NCBI GenBank assembly: GCA_003166855.1
Contig: PMUM01000083.1
Location: forward strand, 32,481 to 80,017
DNA: 47,537 nucleotides
Origin: Acidobacteriaceae bacterium
Lineage (GTDB): Bacteria; Acidobacteriota; Terriglobia; Terriglobales; Acidobacteriaceae
Direction: 5' to 3'
Shown here: positions 27,183 through 35,413 of the stretch, piece after piece
Layout: each line of letters starts with the position of its first letter
How positions within the stretch are numbered: position 1 is the first letter of the stretch
Position numbers and translations under genes: made by a program
Notes under the pieces: model-generated
The model's input: the letters and a program-made list of their open reading frames with translations, nothing else
Database searches by the model: none
What the model was told of the DNA's origin: nothing

Positions 27183-27215
27183 GTTAAGTATCAGTTAGCG
27201 AAGGGTAAACTTTTG
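27183..27215 (-). promoter_or_regulatory. 11-bp phased array heading the efflux operon
   Basis: GTTAA (27183), GTTAG (27194) and GTAAA (27205) in exact 11-base phase. On the minus strand it reads TTTAC...CTAAC...TTAAC into the efflux operon, about 57 bases from the preferred start at 27126. Confidence 0.6.
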
Positions 27216-27316
27216 TGGCGGTTAGGAATCTCAGACTGACAGATACTCAGGATCGCGTCTCAGTCGCACCTGCTCGCAGCCATCAACTCGGTGGGCGACG
27301 ATCCGTGGGATGATAC

Positions 27317-28333
27317 CTAATACGGCCGACGGCGGGGCATATTACCGGCAGGGCGTCCGCTCTGCCGGTTTCCCGTTTGCTGCGGTGCGATCTTCAGCAC
27401 TCGATTGTTGCGGGTGTCGGCGATATAGACATTTCCGGCGGCATCCAGTGCCACACCGTTGGGGCCATCCAGATCTTTGCCTACTTCCGCCGGCGCCCGA
27501 TAGGAGCTAGTGGCGCTGTCCCGAGGAAGCAGAATCACTTGATTGTTGTTGGGTTGAGTCACATACAGATTTCCGCTCGAACTGACCACGAGATCCCTTG
27601 GGTAGGACAATCCATTCTTTGCTTGATCGGCTACGATCGTCTGGGAGGTACAACGGTGCGATGCGTCGCAGCCAGCCGGAACTTCGAGCACGCTACTATT
27701 GCCGCTGTTTGCGATGTACACTTTCCCGCCTTCGCCGAAGGCAACCCCTAATGGATTGAACAATTCAACGCCCACCGTTGTTTGTGGGCCGTAAGCGCCA
27801 GTGTGGCGATCGAAGGGAATCTCGACAACACGATTATTTCCAGTATCGGCGATGTAGACGCTTCCGCCGGGGGCCACGGCCACCCCCATAGGGCTATTCA
27901 ATCCAGAGCCCAACGTCGCCTCCTGGCCGTAAGCTCCAGAACTCTGATTCCACGGCAGCACAACCAGGCGATTGTTGCCCGTATCCACTATAAATAAACT
28001 CCCAGTGGTGCTGACCGCGACTCCACTCGGGTTGAATAGATCGCTGCTAACGGTTGTTTGCGTGCCATAGGTTTTGGTGCGGCTATTCCACGGTTCCTCC
28101 ACCACACGATTGTTTCCACTATCAACGATAAAGACACTCCCGTCTGCAGCCACCGCCAGTGCGTTAGGGGTATTCAATCCGTTGTTGCTGTAATCGGCAA
28201 TGACAGTCTGAGAGTTAGTTGGCTTGTTGCCCTGCGCAAGTGTCGGAAGAGAGAATGCTCCAAGCAGAACCAGCAGGATCACAATCTTGATACTGCTGCG
28301 GAAGGACCTGGCAACGAAGTCGAGAGGGTGCAT
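27317..28333 (-). CDS. Secreted NHL-repeat beta-propeller protein
   Basis: About 338 residues from ATG 28333, chosen because AAGGAG stands five or so bases upstream and a signal peptide follows (SIKIVILLVLLGAFSLPTLAQ). Six NHL repeats of about 50 residues can be read by their cores NTPNALAV, FNPSGVAV, NSPMGVAV, FNPLGVAF, SYPRDLVV and DGPNGVAL, each followed by VYIADTGNNRV-like strands. This is enough for a six-bladed propeller. Secreted NHL propellers usually bind proteins, glycans or nucleic acids, and some act as lyases; no catalytic motif is evident. An array at 28577-28614 faces the gene. Confidence 0.85.
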   Translation of the reverse strand: MHPLDFVARSFRSSIKIVILLVLLGAFSLPTLAQGNKPTNSQTVIADYSNNGLNTPNALAVAADGSVFIVDSGNNRVVEEPWNSRTKTYGTQTTVSSDLFNPSGVAVSTTGSLFIVDTGNNRLVVLPWNQSSGAYGQEATLGSGLNSPMGVAVAPGGSVYIADTGNNRVVEIPFDRHTGAYGPQTTVGVELFNPLGVAFGEGGKVYIANSGNSSVLEVPAGCDASHRCTSQTIVADQAKNGLSYPRDLVVSSSGNLYVTQPNNNQVILLPRDSATSSYRAPAEVGKDLDGPNGVALDAAGNVYIADTRNNRVLKIAPQQTGNRQSGRPAGNMPRRRPY

Positions 28334-28576
28334 ACGTCTCCTTAGAAAAGACAAAAAGTCTGAATCACGAACAGTAGCAACCAAATTCCCTACCTCTAAC
28401 AGAAATCAGGCGCCTACAAAGCCAGGGTACTGGCGACCGTCACGACGCGCAGAATACGGCCAGCCGTCGATGTGAGGTGCCAGATTGGGGGTTCCTTGTT
28501 GACATAAGGTTGTGCGGTCGACGTTCATTTGGGTGATTGGCTTCGTTCCCGAGTTGCCCGATGTAAACCTGACCGG

Positions 28577-28614
28577 GTTAAGAGTCGGTAAAGCCTGTGC
28601 AAACATTTGTAAAC
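28577..28614 (-). promoter_or_regulatory. 11-bp phased array toward the NHL gene
   Basis: GTTAA (28577), GTAAA (28588) and GCAAA (28599) are 11 bases apart, and a further GTAAA follows after 10 bases (28609). Read on the minus strand it is TTTAC...TTTGC...TTTAC...TTAAC. Confidence 0.6.
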
Positions 28615-28698
28615 TGAGACATTCGCCCTCGTCCGTAACTGCTAACTGCCTTCACACTCAGCAGGGCGGACGATACCTTTGATGGCGAACGTCGACGC

Positions 28699-28742
28699 GT
28701 TACAGAATCTTTGCAGACTCTTCACAGTTTCTTAACTCGAGG
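28699..28742 (+). promoter_or_regulatory. Four-unit 11-bp array toward the DUF4397 gene
   Basis: GTTAC (28699), TTTGC (28710), TTCAC (28721) and TTAAC (28732) keep exact 11-base phase over four units, each followed by an A/T/C-rich hexamer ending TC. The array ends about 78 bases before the ATG at 28820. Confidence 0.6.
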
Positions 28743-28819
28743 CGGACAACGCATGGATATCCCTAAGTCACCTAATAGGTCATCCACCAACAACTCTCTT
28801 GTCTCGAAAGGACACCTGA

Positions 28820-29500
28820 ATGAAGCAACGCCAGCAGCTCGCAGTCGTCTGTGTCGGTTTGTTGTGCCTTATAGCGGCCGGATTGGCCGGATGTGGATCT
28901 TCATCCGCCAAAGCGAGAATCGTGAATGCATCACCGGGCGAAGGCGCCATCACAGCAACGATCGGCGGTACCAGCGTGGCGAGCAGCCTCGATTACGGTA
29001 CGGGGTCAAGTTATGCCACCGTCAGTGCCGGGTCAGTTAGTCTGAACGTCGAGCAATCGAGCACCTCCAATTCAGTTTTGGATGAGACCGTCAGTCTCAC
29101 TTCGAAGAGTACTTACACAATCCTGCTTGCGAATTACTCGACCAGTGTGACCGCGGTGACGCTAACGGATAACAACTCCTCCCCGTCTTCAGGTCAATTT
29201 AACCTTCGCCTAGTCCAAGCTTCTCCGGGCTTGGGAGCGGCCGACGTTTATGTCGTTTCTCCGGGCACCAGTCTCTCTTCGACCGCCGCCAGCGTCACTG
29301 ATCTTAATTTCGAATCCGCATCAACATACTTGCCATTGGCGGCGGGCACCTACGAGATCTACTTCACCCCAACTGGGCAGAAAACGGCCTCCATCGATAG
29401 CGGAGCGATCTCATTCAGCTCCGGGGAGGTTCGGACGGTCGTGGGTCTCAACGGATCGAACGGTGGATTTACGACAACAGTTCTGGATGACTTGAACTAG
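28820..29500 (+). CDS. DUF4397 lipoprotein
   Basis: A 226-residue lipoprotein: signal peptide with lipobox LAGC (VCVGLLCLIAAGLAGCGSSS), then two DUF4397 beta-sandwich repeats. Each has the characteristic phrase of a short strand plus NASPG or QASPG: ARIVNASPGEGAITATIGG near residue 32 and LRLVQASPGLGAADVYVV near 130. Ser/Thr content is high, as in surface proteins. DUF4397 has no known biochemical role. AAAGGA stands upstream of the ATG. It is convergent with the sensor kinase at 29560 and has its own four-unit array. Confidence 0.82.
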   Translation: MKQRQQLAVVCVGLLCLIAAGLAGCGSSSAKARIVNASPGEGAITATIGGTSVASSLDYGTGSSYATVSAGSVSLNVEQSSTSNSVLDETVSLTSKSTYTILLANYSTSVTAVTLTDNNSSPSSGQFNLRLVQASPGLGAADVYVVSPGTSLSSTAASVTDLNFESASTYLPLAAGTYEIYFTPTGQKTASIDSGAISFSSGEVRTVVGLNGSNGGFTTTVLDDLN

Positions 29501-29559
29501 CCAAGACTCGTTTGCGAGTACGGAGAATCGTCTTGCCTATCGCCGATTCTAATGGGCTG

Positions 29560-30981
29560 CTATGAGTTCACAGGCTCTTTGAGGAGCGGCTCGACCTGAG
29601 CTCCGACGCGTAGCGCAGGCAAGCTAATGGTTATCTCGAGGCCGCCGTCTGGCGCATTCGCGGCTTCGACACTACCGCCGTGCAGAGTCACAGCCTGTTT
29701 GGTAATCGCCAATCCGAGGCCGACGCCTCCTGTCTTCCGTTCCCGTGAATCGTCGAGGCGATAGAAAGGACGGAATAGTGCCTCAAGCGACGCTTCTGGC
29801 ACTCCCGGACCATGATCTCGAACTTTCACGGTGGCCGTTCGCATTTCAGCCGTGCCGACAGAATGAAGCGAAACTTCCACCTCGGTGCCTACTCTCGTGT
29901 AACGAATTGCATTCGTAATGACGTTCTCCAACGCACTTCGAAGCAGGTCTTTATTACCTAGAACACGACAGAGTTCAAGTCTGCATAGCACGACTCGGCG
30001 CTGTTCGGCTTGGGCTTCGAAGTCTGTATCAGCCACCACCTCATTCAAAATCTCACCCAGTTGCAGCTCTGATTGTTGAATCAGTTGTCCCTCGGCTTCC
30101 AGCCGTGACAGGGTCAGCAGCTTTCGTACCATTTCATCGAGTCGACCCGTTTCTAGCTCGATCCGCTCAATCGCTGTCACGACGCTGGAATTTTCGACTT
30201 TGCGTATAGGCTCCAGCGCTAGGTTGATGCGAGTCAGCGGCGACCGAAGCTCATGCGACACGTCTCCGATGAGCCTTTTTTGAGCATTCACGAGTGACTG
30301 GATCTGCGCCGCCATTTTGTCGAAGTCTCCGACGAGGTCAGCGATCTCGTCCCGGCGGCTTTCGTTCCGCATTCCCGCACGGACCGAAAGATCCCCTTTC
30401 GATAACTGTTGGGCCGCAACCCGGAGGCGTGCAATGGGTGACGTCAGGTAACGCGCCAATCCGAAGCAGACGATTCCAGAAATCACCACTCCTACCCCCA
30501 AGTCGCGGAGCGGCTGTGCCCCGGGGGGACGAGGAGGAGGGGCGGGCGTTGGCAGTTGAGCGATGGCGACGAGGAGATATCCTCCATCCCAAACCACCGG
30601 ATCCGCGAGTAGAGTGTTCTCTGCTCCGCTACTCTGCTCTGCTCGTTGGCTTTGAACGACACGTTCGGCAAGCAGCTGTTCTTCACGTGAGACAGGGGTC
30701 TGTGAAATCGATTCGCCTCTGTCGTTCACAATGGATAAGTGAACCCCCGAAGTCTGCTGTAGGTCTTTCAGGTACTGTTCCAAGGCGTCACTGCCGGACT
30801 TCTCGTAAATGTTAACTGCCTCGTACTCGCAAGAAACTAGCAAGCTCCTCGTGGTGGACGATCCGGGAGGATGAGTTTCAGGCAAGGCCCTTCGAAACAT
30901 CAGCGCGGTGACTGCGAAAAATGCGGCCTGAACGAGCCAAAACGATAGGAAGATTTTCGAGAAAAGGGTTCTCATGTGCAT
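29560..30981 (-). CDS. CpxA-like sensor histidine kinase
   Basis: A 473-residue membrane kinase. The first helix (TLFSKIFLSFWLVQAAFFAVTALMF) resembles the CpxA N terminus; a periplasmic sensor (about 35-150) and second helix (LGVGVVISGIVCFGLARYL) follow. The cytoplasmic part has HAMP (SPIARLRVAAQQLSKGDLSVR), HisKA box GDVSHELRSPLTRI (His243), N box NVITNAIRY, G1 DHGPGVP, F box FRPFYRLDDSR and G2 GVGLGLAI. Its start overlaps the stop of the response-regulator gene. Together they form a standard OmpR-family pair that senses the periplasm, as CpxA does in Proteobacteria; the signal here is unknown. A second Met two codons in could be the true start. Confidence 0.92.
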   Translation of the reverse strand: MHMRTLFSKIFLSFWLVQAAFFAVTALMFRRALPETHPPGSSTTRSLLVSCEYEAVNIYEKSGSDALEQYLKDLQQTSGVHLSIVNDRGESISQTPVSREEQLLAERVVQSQRAEQSSGAENTLLADPVVWDGGYLLVAIAQLPTPAPPPRPPGAQPLRDLGVGVVISGIVCFGLARYLTSPIARLRVAAQQLSKGDLSVRAGMRNESRRDEIADLVGDFDKMAAQIQSLVNAQKRLIGDVSHELRSPLTRINLALEPIRKVENSSVVTAIERIELETGRLDEMVRKLLTLSRLEAEGQLIQQSELQLGEILNEVVADTDFEAQAEQRRVVLCRLELCRVLGNKDLLRSALENVITNAIRYTRVGTEVEVSLHSVGTAEMRTATVKVRDHGPGVPEASLEALFRPFYRLDDSRERKTGGVGLGLAITKQAVTLHGGSVEAANAPDGGLEITISLPALRVGAQVEPLLKEPVNS

Positions 30982-31778
30982 CAGTCCGTCCCATTATTAT
31001 TCGGAGTGCACAGGTACACGTAGCCAACGCTTCGAATGGATCGAATTCGCTCGTCTCCTGAAGGCAAGTTTCCCAACTTCCGTCGTAGCTTACTGATATG
31101 CACGTCAATGCTGCGATCAAAAGAATTCAGATTCCGCCCCAACACCAACTCAGCTACCTGCTCGCGGGTGACGACGCGGCCGGCTGAGCGCAGCAATAAC
31201 TCCAATAAATCGAATTCGACGGCGGTCAAGGTTATAGGCTTCCCGCTGAGACGAACGGTTCGTGTTCCAAAGTCCATCTCGATATCATTCAGCAGAATCG
31301 GTGCTGTCCTTGGGACCGCGCGCTTGGCCTGGGGATCCACCACCGGACGTCGGAGGATGGCGCGAATCCGAGCCAACAGCTCTCTGGGACTAAACGGCTT
31401 GGATACATAATCGTCGGCCCCCACTTCCAAACCCACGATGCGATCCACCTCCTCTCCACGGGCGGTCAGGAGTACCACTCGTGCGGCTGATTCTGAACGC
31501 AGCCGTCGCAACAGCTCCAAACCGCTAATTCCAGGCAGCATGACATCCAGAACAATCAGCGCATGCTCGTCGGAGAGGGCCCTCTTTAGTCCCGTGGTTC
31601 CGTCGTGCACGACCTCGGTTTGTAACCCTTCGGACTCAAGATATTCGGCGAGCATCGTACACATCTCGACATCATCATCAATGAGCAAAATACGATCCAA
31701 TCCGACGCCTCTCCTCTGTGCAGGTGTCACCATGATGACACAAGCACTCCTACTGAAATTGGTATTATTCGCGTTCAC
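30981..31778 (-). CDS. CpxR/OmpR-family response regulator
   Basis: A 265-residue transcription factor. The receiver has the acidic pair LLIDDDVEM, phosphoacceptor Asp in LIVLDVMLPG, Thr in LLTARGEE and Lys in SKPFSPREL. The C-terminal winged helix has LNDIEMDFGTRTVRLSGKPITLTAVEFDLLELLLRS-type sequence and NSFDRSIDVHISKLRRKLG, very close in form to the CpxR recognition-helix region. The GTG start at 31778 has GAGGA upstream; an internal ATG at 31733 is the alternative. It is the only regulator in the window with a DNA-binding output, so it is the best local candidate for reading the 11-bp TTTAC arrays. It lies 31 bases after the receiver gene at 31810. Confidence 0.93.
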   Translation of the reverse strand: MNANNTNFSRSACVIMVTPAQRRGVGLDRILLIDDDVEMCTMLAEYLESEGLQTEVVHDGTTGLKRALSDEHALIVLDVMLPGISGLELLRRLRSESAARVVLLTARGEEVDRIVGLEVGADDYVSKPFSPRELLARIRAILRRPVVDPQAKRAVPRTAPILLNDIEMDFGTRTVRLSGKPITLTAVEFDLLELLLRSAGRVVTREQVAELVLGRNLNSFDRSIDVHISKLRRKLGNLPSGDERIRSIRSVGYVYLCTPNNNGTD

Positions 31779-31809
31779 CTCGGTTTTCCTCAGCCTCTTT
31801 AATCATGAA

Positions 31810-32205
31810 TCATGCCGCGCTCGACACGAAAATGCGCCCTGCAAGGGCTTCCCGGATGGCGATTCTGAGGTCCCGCCAGAGTGAAATCTTCCATACAAAG
31901 GCGGCACCTCCGGCGTCTATGGCATCGTCTGCCCACGAGTCGTCAGAACTCAAAAAAACGATACTTGCTCGGCAACCGAAGCTGCGAAGAATTGTAAGGA
32001 CCGCGAAACCGTCAAGACGAGGCAGGCAAATGTCGAGCACAATGACGTCAGGATCTAGAGCCGCACACAGGTCTATTGCGGCCCAGCCATCGGACGCTGT
32101 ACCAACCACCTCATAGTCTTCGTTCAAGAGCTCAGAGCAGTACTCCAAAATTTCCGCAGTGTCGTCAATAAGGAGAACCCTAGATCGTTGCACGGAGAGC
32201 CTCAC
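31810..32205 (-). CDS. Stand-alone receiver protein
   Basis: A 131-residue protein that is only a CheY-like receiver: acidic pocket VLLIDDTAE, phosphoacceptor in IVLDICLPRLDG, Ser in VFLSSDD and Lys in FVWKISLW. No output domain is present, so it would act by protein contact or as a phosphate sink. It is followed at 31 bases by the CpxR-like gene and preceded at about 120 bases by another stand-alone receiver, all on the same strand. Confidence 0.85.
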   Translation of the reverse strand: MRLSVQRSRVLLIDDTAEILEYCSELLNEDYEVVGTASDGWAAIDLCAALDPDVIVLDICLPRLDGFAVLTILRSFGCRASIVFLSSDDSWADDAIDAGGAAFVWKISLWRDLRIAIREALAGRIFVSSAA

Positions 32206-32325
32206 TTGTTTTCAGCGAACCAGTTTGCAAGAAAAGGCCAGGAAAGCGGGGATGGGGGAAAAGCTGTCCCGGCCTTGTCCCGTGGCTCTTGCGAATCACC
32301 CCCTCTGAGCCACGATTCATGCGCA

Positions 32326-32799
32326 TCATTTAGCATCGTTGCCAACGGCCGCTGAAACCCCGTCCCTGATCTGAGCTAGTACAGGGGGAAACTGTTCGTG
32401 GAACTTCGCTTTTTGAACAACGTATTTGGTTCCGGAAGCCTGGCACGTGGCGCGGAGCCGCGGCGAATCGTGGTCGGCCATCAAGACCACATCCAGCAAA
32501 GGAAATTGGTGACGCAAGAGGCTGGTCGTCGTTAAGGCGTCCAGGCTGCCGATTCTGAGATCTAGGATGGCTAACTCAGGGTGGAGGACCGTCACCGCCT
32601 CAATGGCTTCTTGTCCATTTTCCACGTGGGCCACAACCTCGACATCGTCTTCCATCTTGAGCAGGACAGCAACTACAGAGCGCCAATCGGAGGAGTCGTC
32701 AGCTACGACTGCACGCATCCTTCTCCGGTCGAAGTGAGGCACTTGCCGCTCTCCAGATGTTGAGTCGACCGACGACTCCGCCGATATACGCTCGCCCAT
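32326..32799 (-). CDS. Stand-alone receiver protein, first of the signalling cluster
   Basis: A 157-residue protein with a short disordered N-terminal extension and one receiver domain: MRAVVADDSSDWRSV, phosphoacceptor in LAILDLRIGSLDAL, Lys in YVVQKAKFHEQF. The position that is usually Thr/Ser is Ala (VVLMADHD), so signalling may be altered. The receiver resembles the NarL type but the helix-turn-helix output is absent. A three-unit 11-bp array lies about 36 bases upstream, making it the likely head of a receiver-receiver-regulator-kinase operon. Confidence 0.82.
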   Translation of the reverse strand: MGERISAESSVDSTSGERQVPHFDRRRMRAVVADDSSDWRSVVAVLLKMEDDVEVVAHVENGQEAIEAVTVLHPELAILDLRIGSLDALTTTSLLRHQFPLLDVVLMADHDSPRLRATCQASGTKYVVQKAKFHEQFPPVLAQIRDGVSAAVGNDAK

Positions 32800-32834
32800 C
32801 CTTCGATTAGAACGTAGAGAGGTGTGGGACCAAC

Positions 32835-32867
32835 GTTAAGATTGCGATAAGACTATGTAAATATTTG
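32835..32867 (-). promoter_or_regulatory. 11-bp phased array heading the signalling cluster
   Basis: GTTAA (32835), GATAA (32846) and GTAAA (32857) in exact 11-base phase; on the minus strand TTTAC...TTATC...TTAAC toward the receiver at 32799. It also lies about 135 bases upstream of the secretin gene on the other strand, so it might serve both. Confidence 0.6.
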
Positions 32868-32999
32868 TGACACACCTGCGGGTAGCGTCTCTTTCAACGT
32901 TCTCAGGAGTTGCAACGCCTTGCCGTACAGTCATTGCCGAGTTCAAGCGGGGGCACTGGCGGGTCGACTTGGCAAACTTTTTCCTGAGGAATAAAAAAA

Positions 33000-35291
33000 A
33001 TGTTAAATGTTCAGTCTGATGTGGGGAAAACCTGTGTTCTTCGAAAGCTCGTACTGACGCCACTCATAGCTCTCGTTGCACTCGGCTTCTTGTCCCTGGC
33101 TGCGACTGCGGCCGCTGAAAGCGGTCAATCAGCCTTCAAAGAGGGTCGTTCTCTCGAGGCTCAGCAGAAATACGAGGCCGCCTATGACGCCTATCAAAAG
33201 GCGTACGATGCCAACCCCAAGAATACGGAATATCGGACCGCGATCACTCGGATGCGATTCCTGGCGGCAGCGGCGAAGGTCCACCGCGGCACGCTGCTGC
33301 AGCAAGCGGGAGATCTCGAGGAGGCCCTGAAGGTGTTTGAAGAGGCTTCAAGGATTGACCCCTCGAGTGCGATCGCCACTCAGCAAATCAACAATACACG
33401 CATCATGATTCAGAAGGTCTTGGGGCATTCCGGACCGCGTGATTCTTTGCCTTCAGGGGATTCTGATATGAACCCGGACATTCTAGATGCGCAAGGGCCA
33501 GTTAAGCTCATCAATGTTTCAAACGCTCCCATTACCTTGAAATTGACAGAAGACACCAAGATGGTTTACGACACGGTCGGCAAACTTGCCGGTGTCAACG
33601 TGCTTTTTGATCCGGACTTTACTTCGCGGCGACTCAGTATTGAACTCACCGGAGTCACACTGACCGAAGCGCTCGATCTGGTTGCTGCCGAGTCGAAGAC
33701 CTTTTGGAAGCCAATGACGGCGAATACCATTTTCGTCGCCGCCGATAATCCGGCGAAACGCAAGGAACTGGAAGAGAATGTGGTGAAGACGTTCTATCTT
33801 TCCAACCTCACGGCTCCCACAGAATTGCAGGATATTGTGAATACCTTGCGCGCCGTGCTAGACGTGAATCGAGTTCAACAACTGCTTTCCCAGGAAGCGA
33901 TCGTGATTCGTGGAACTCCGGACCAAGTCTTGTTGGCCGAGAAGATGGTCAACGATTTTGACAGAGCATCGCCAGAAGTCGTCATCGATTTCGCCTTAAT
34001 GCAAGTGAGCCGGGATACAGTGCATACTCTCGGGATCAGTCCGCCCACGAGCGCGACCGTGCAGTTGCAAGCCAACACCAGCAGCTCCAGCAGTTCGTCG
34101 AGCAGCAGTAGCAGTTCGTCAAGCTCAAGCAGCAGCACCGGCATCAACTTGAACACGCTGGCCAATCTGAACGCGACCGACTTCACCGCCACGATTTCAA
34201 GCGCTAACGCAACTGCCTTGTTCACGGACAGCAACACGAAAATCATCCAAAATCCGCAGATTCGGTCCGTCGATGGGCAGAAAGCGTCGATCAAAATTGG
34301 GGACCGAGTACCTATTGCAACCGGCACAAGCTCATCTGCGGTCAGCGGAGTCTCCCTGACAGGTCTTAACACCACGCAATTCCAGTACATCGACGTAGGA
34401 GTCAACGTAGACATTACGCCCCACATCCATCCAGATGGAGAGATCACGCTGAAGATTTCGCTGGACGTCTCCTCCGTGGCCTCTTATCAAAGTATCGGGG
34501 GTATCAATGAGCCCGTGATCGGTCAGCGGAAAGTGGAACATGAAATCCGCCTCAAAGATGGAGAGGTCAGCCTGCTGGGTGGAATGTTGGAGCAGGACGA
34601 CACGCAGTCGTTGACAGGGTATCCGGGATTGTCGCAGATCCCAATTTTGAAATACTTCTTTTCTCAGAAGAACAAGGAGATTTCAAATACGGAGGTCGTC
34701 TTCGCCGTAATCCCTCATGTAGTTCGGCGCAGGGACTTCGACGAATTCAATCGCAGAGCGATTGATGTCGGTACCGCGAACTCCGTTCATCTCCGCCATG
34801 CTCCAAAACAGCTCTTGCAGAGCGAGCCGGACAAGACTTCGGTGACTACCCCCACCGCGAAAGCCGGGGGAGAGGCAACTGCAGCCTTGGACCTGGATCC
34901 CAGCGGAATCTCCGTGTCTAAGGGGTCTACCTTCATGGTGAACGTCGACTTAAGTGGAGGCGAAAATGTGCAGGCTGTTCCGCTGCAAGTCGCGTTCGAC
35001 AAGCAAGGCTTGGAACTATTGAACATTTCAAACGGAGAATTCCTCTCCCAGGGAAACCAGATCGTTGCCTTGGTTCATCGAGAAAATGAAGTCACTGGCG
35101 TTGTGGATATCACCGCGTCGCGGCCGACGAATTCAGGGGGAGTATCGGGCCATGGGGTTGTTACAACACTGACATTTCAGGCAAAGGCGGTCGGCCGTTT
35201 CCCGGTGAAGGTTACGAAAGGAGCCGTTGTTCAACCTGATCAGCACGTAACCGCTGTTTCGGGCTCTGAAATCAGCGTATCTGTGCAGTAA
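33000..35291 (+). CDS. GspD/PilQ-like secretin with TPR and cohesin-like domains
   Basis: A 763-residue secreted protein, ATG at 33000 with GAGGA nine bases upstream. Order: signal sequence (IALVALGFLSLAATAAA), TPR region about 40-130, short secretin N domains about 175-340 (LKLTEDTKMVYDTVGKLAGV, VVKTFYLSNLTAPTELQDIVNTLRAV), a run of 19 serines (361-379), secretin core about 400-585 (NPQIRSVDGQKASIKIGDRVP, LGGMLEQDD, GYPGLSQIPILKYFF), and a cohesin-like beta-sandwich about 630-763. The secretin core forms outer-membrane rings in type II secretion or type IV pili; the cohesin-like tail is known in relatives from several phyla. No other secretion genes are adjacent. Confidence 0.88.
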   Translation: MLNVQSDVGKTCVLRKLVLTPLIALVALGFLSLAATAAAESGQSAFKEGRSLEAQQKYEAAYDAYQKAYDANPKNTEYRTAITRMRFLAAAAKVHRGTLLQQAGDLEEALKVFEEASRIDPSSAIATQQINNTRIMIQKVLGHSGPRDSLPSGDSDMNPDILDAQGPVKLINVSNAPITLKLTEDTKMVYDTVGKLAGVNVLFDPDFTSRRLSIELTGVTLTEALDLVAAESKTFWKPMTANTIFVAADNPAKRKELEENVVKTFYLSNLTAPTELQDIVNTLRAVLDVNRVQQLLSQEAIVIRGTPDQVLLAEKMVNDFDRASPEVVIDFALMQVSRDTVHTLGISPPTSATVQLQANTSSSSSSSSSSSSSSSSSSSTGINLNTLANLNATDFTATISSANATALFTDSNTKIIQNPQIRSVDGQKASIKIGDRVPIATGTSSSAVSGVSLTGLNTTQFQYIDVGVNVDITPHIHPDGEITLKISLDVSSVASYQSIGGINEPVIGQRKVEHEIRLKDGEVSLLGGMLEQDDTQSLTGYPGLSQIPILKYFFSQKNKEISNTEVVFAVIPHVVRRRDFDEFNRRAIDVGTANSVHLRHAPKQLLQSEPDKTSVTTPTAKAGGEATAALDLDPSGISVSKGSTFMVNVDLSGGENVQAVPLQVAFDKQGLELLNISNGEFLSQGNQIVALVHRENEVTGVVDITASRPTNSGGVSGHGVVTTLTFQAKAVGRFPVKVTKGAVVQPDQHVTAVSGSEISVSVQ

Positions 35292-35413
35292 AGGCCAGAA
35301 TGAAAGTTGGCAATCCGGAAGCCTCACGTCGAGGCCTCGAAGGTTGGGCGCTGTAAAACGTCAAATCGGTACGTGTGTTCTTTCCAGGAGGCCGCCATCG
35401 GGAGCGATACCGC

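Larger units (their letters stand above)
28334..28819. other. Divergent intergenic region with two opposed arrays
   Basis: A 486-base region between the NHL and DUF4397 genes. It carries two 11-bp arrays of opposite orientation, one toward each gene. No reading frame here is convincing. Confidence 0.6.

Noticed and set aside
34080-34136. Serine-codon run as a possible CRISPR or tandem DNA repeat
   Set aside because: The codons are mixed, there is no regular spacer pattern, and the run is translated within the secretin.
33875-34447. Leu-rich minus ORF opposite the secretin
   Set aside because: It is the complement of the poly-serine region and secretin core; no ribosome-binding site or family.
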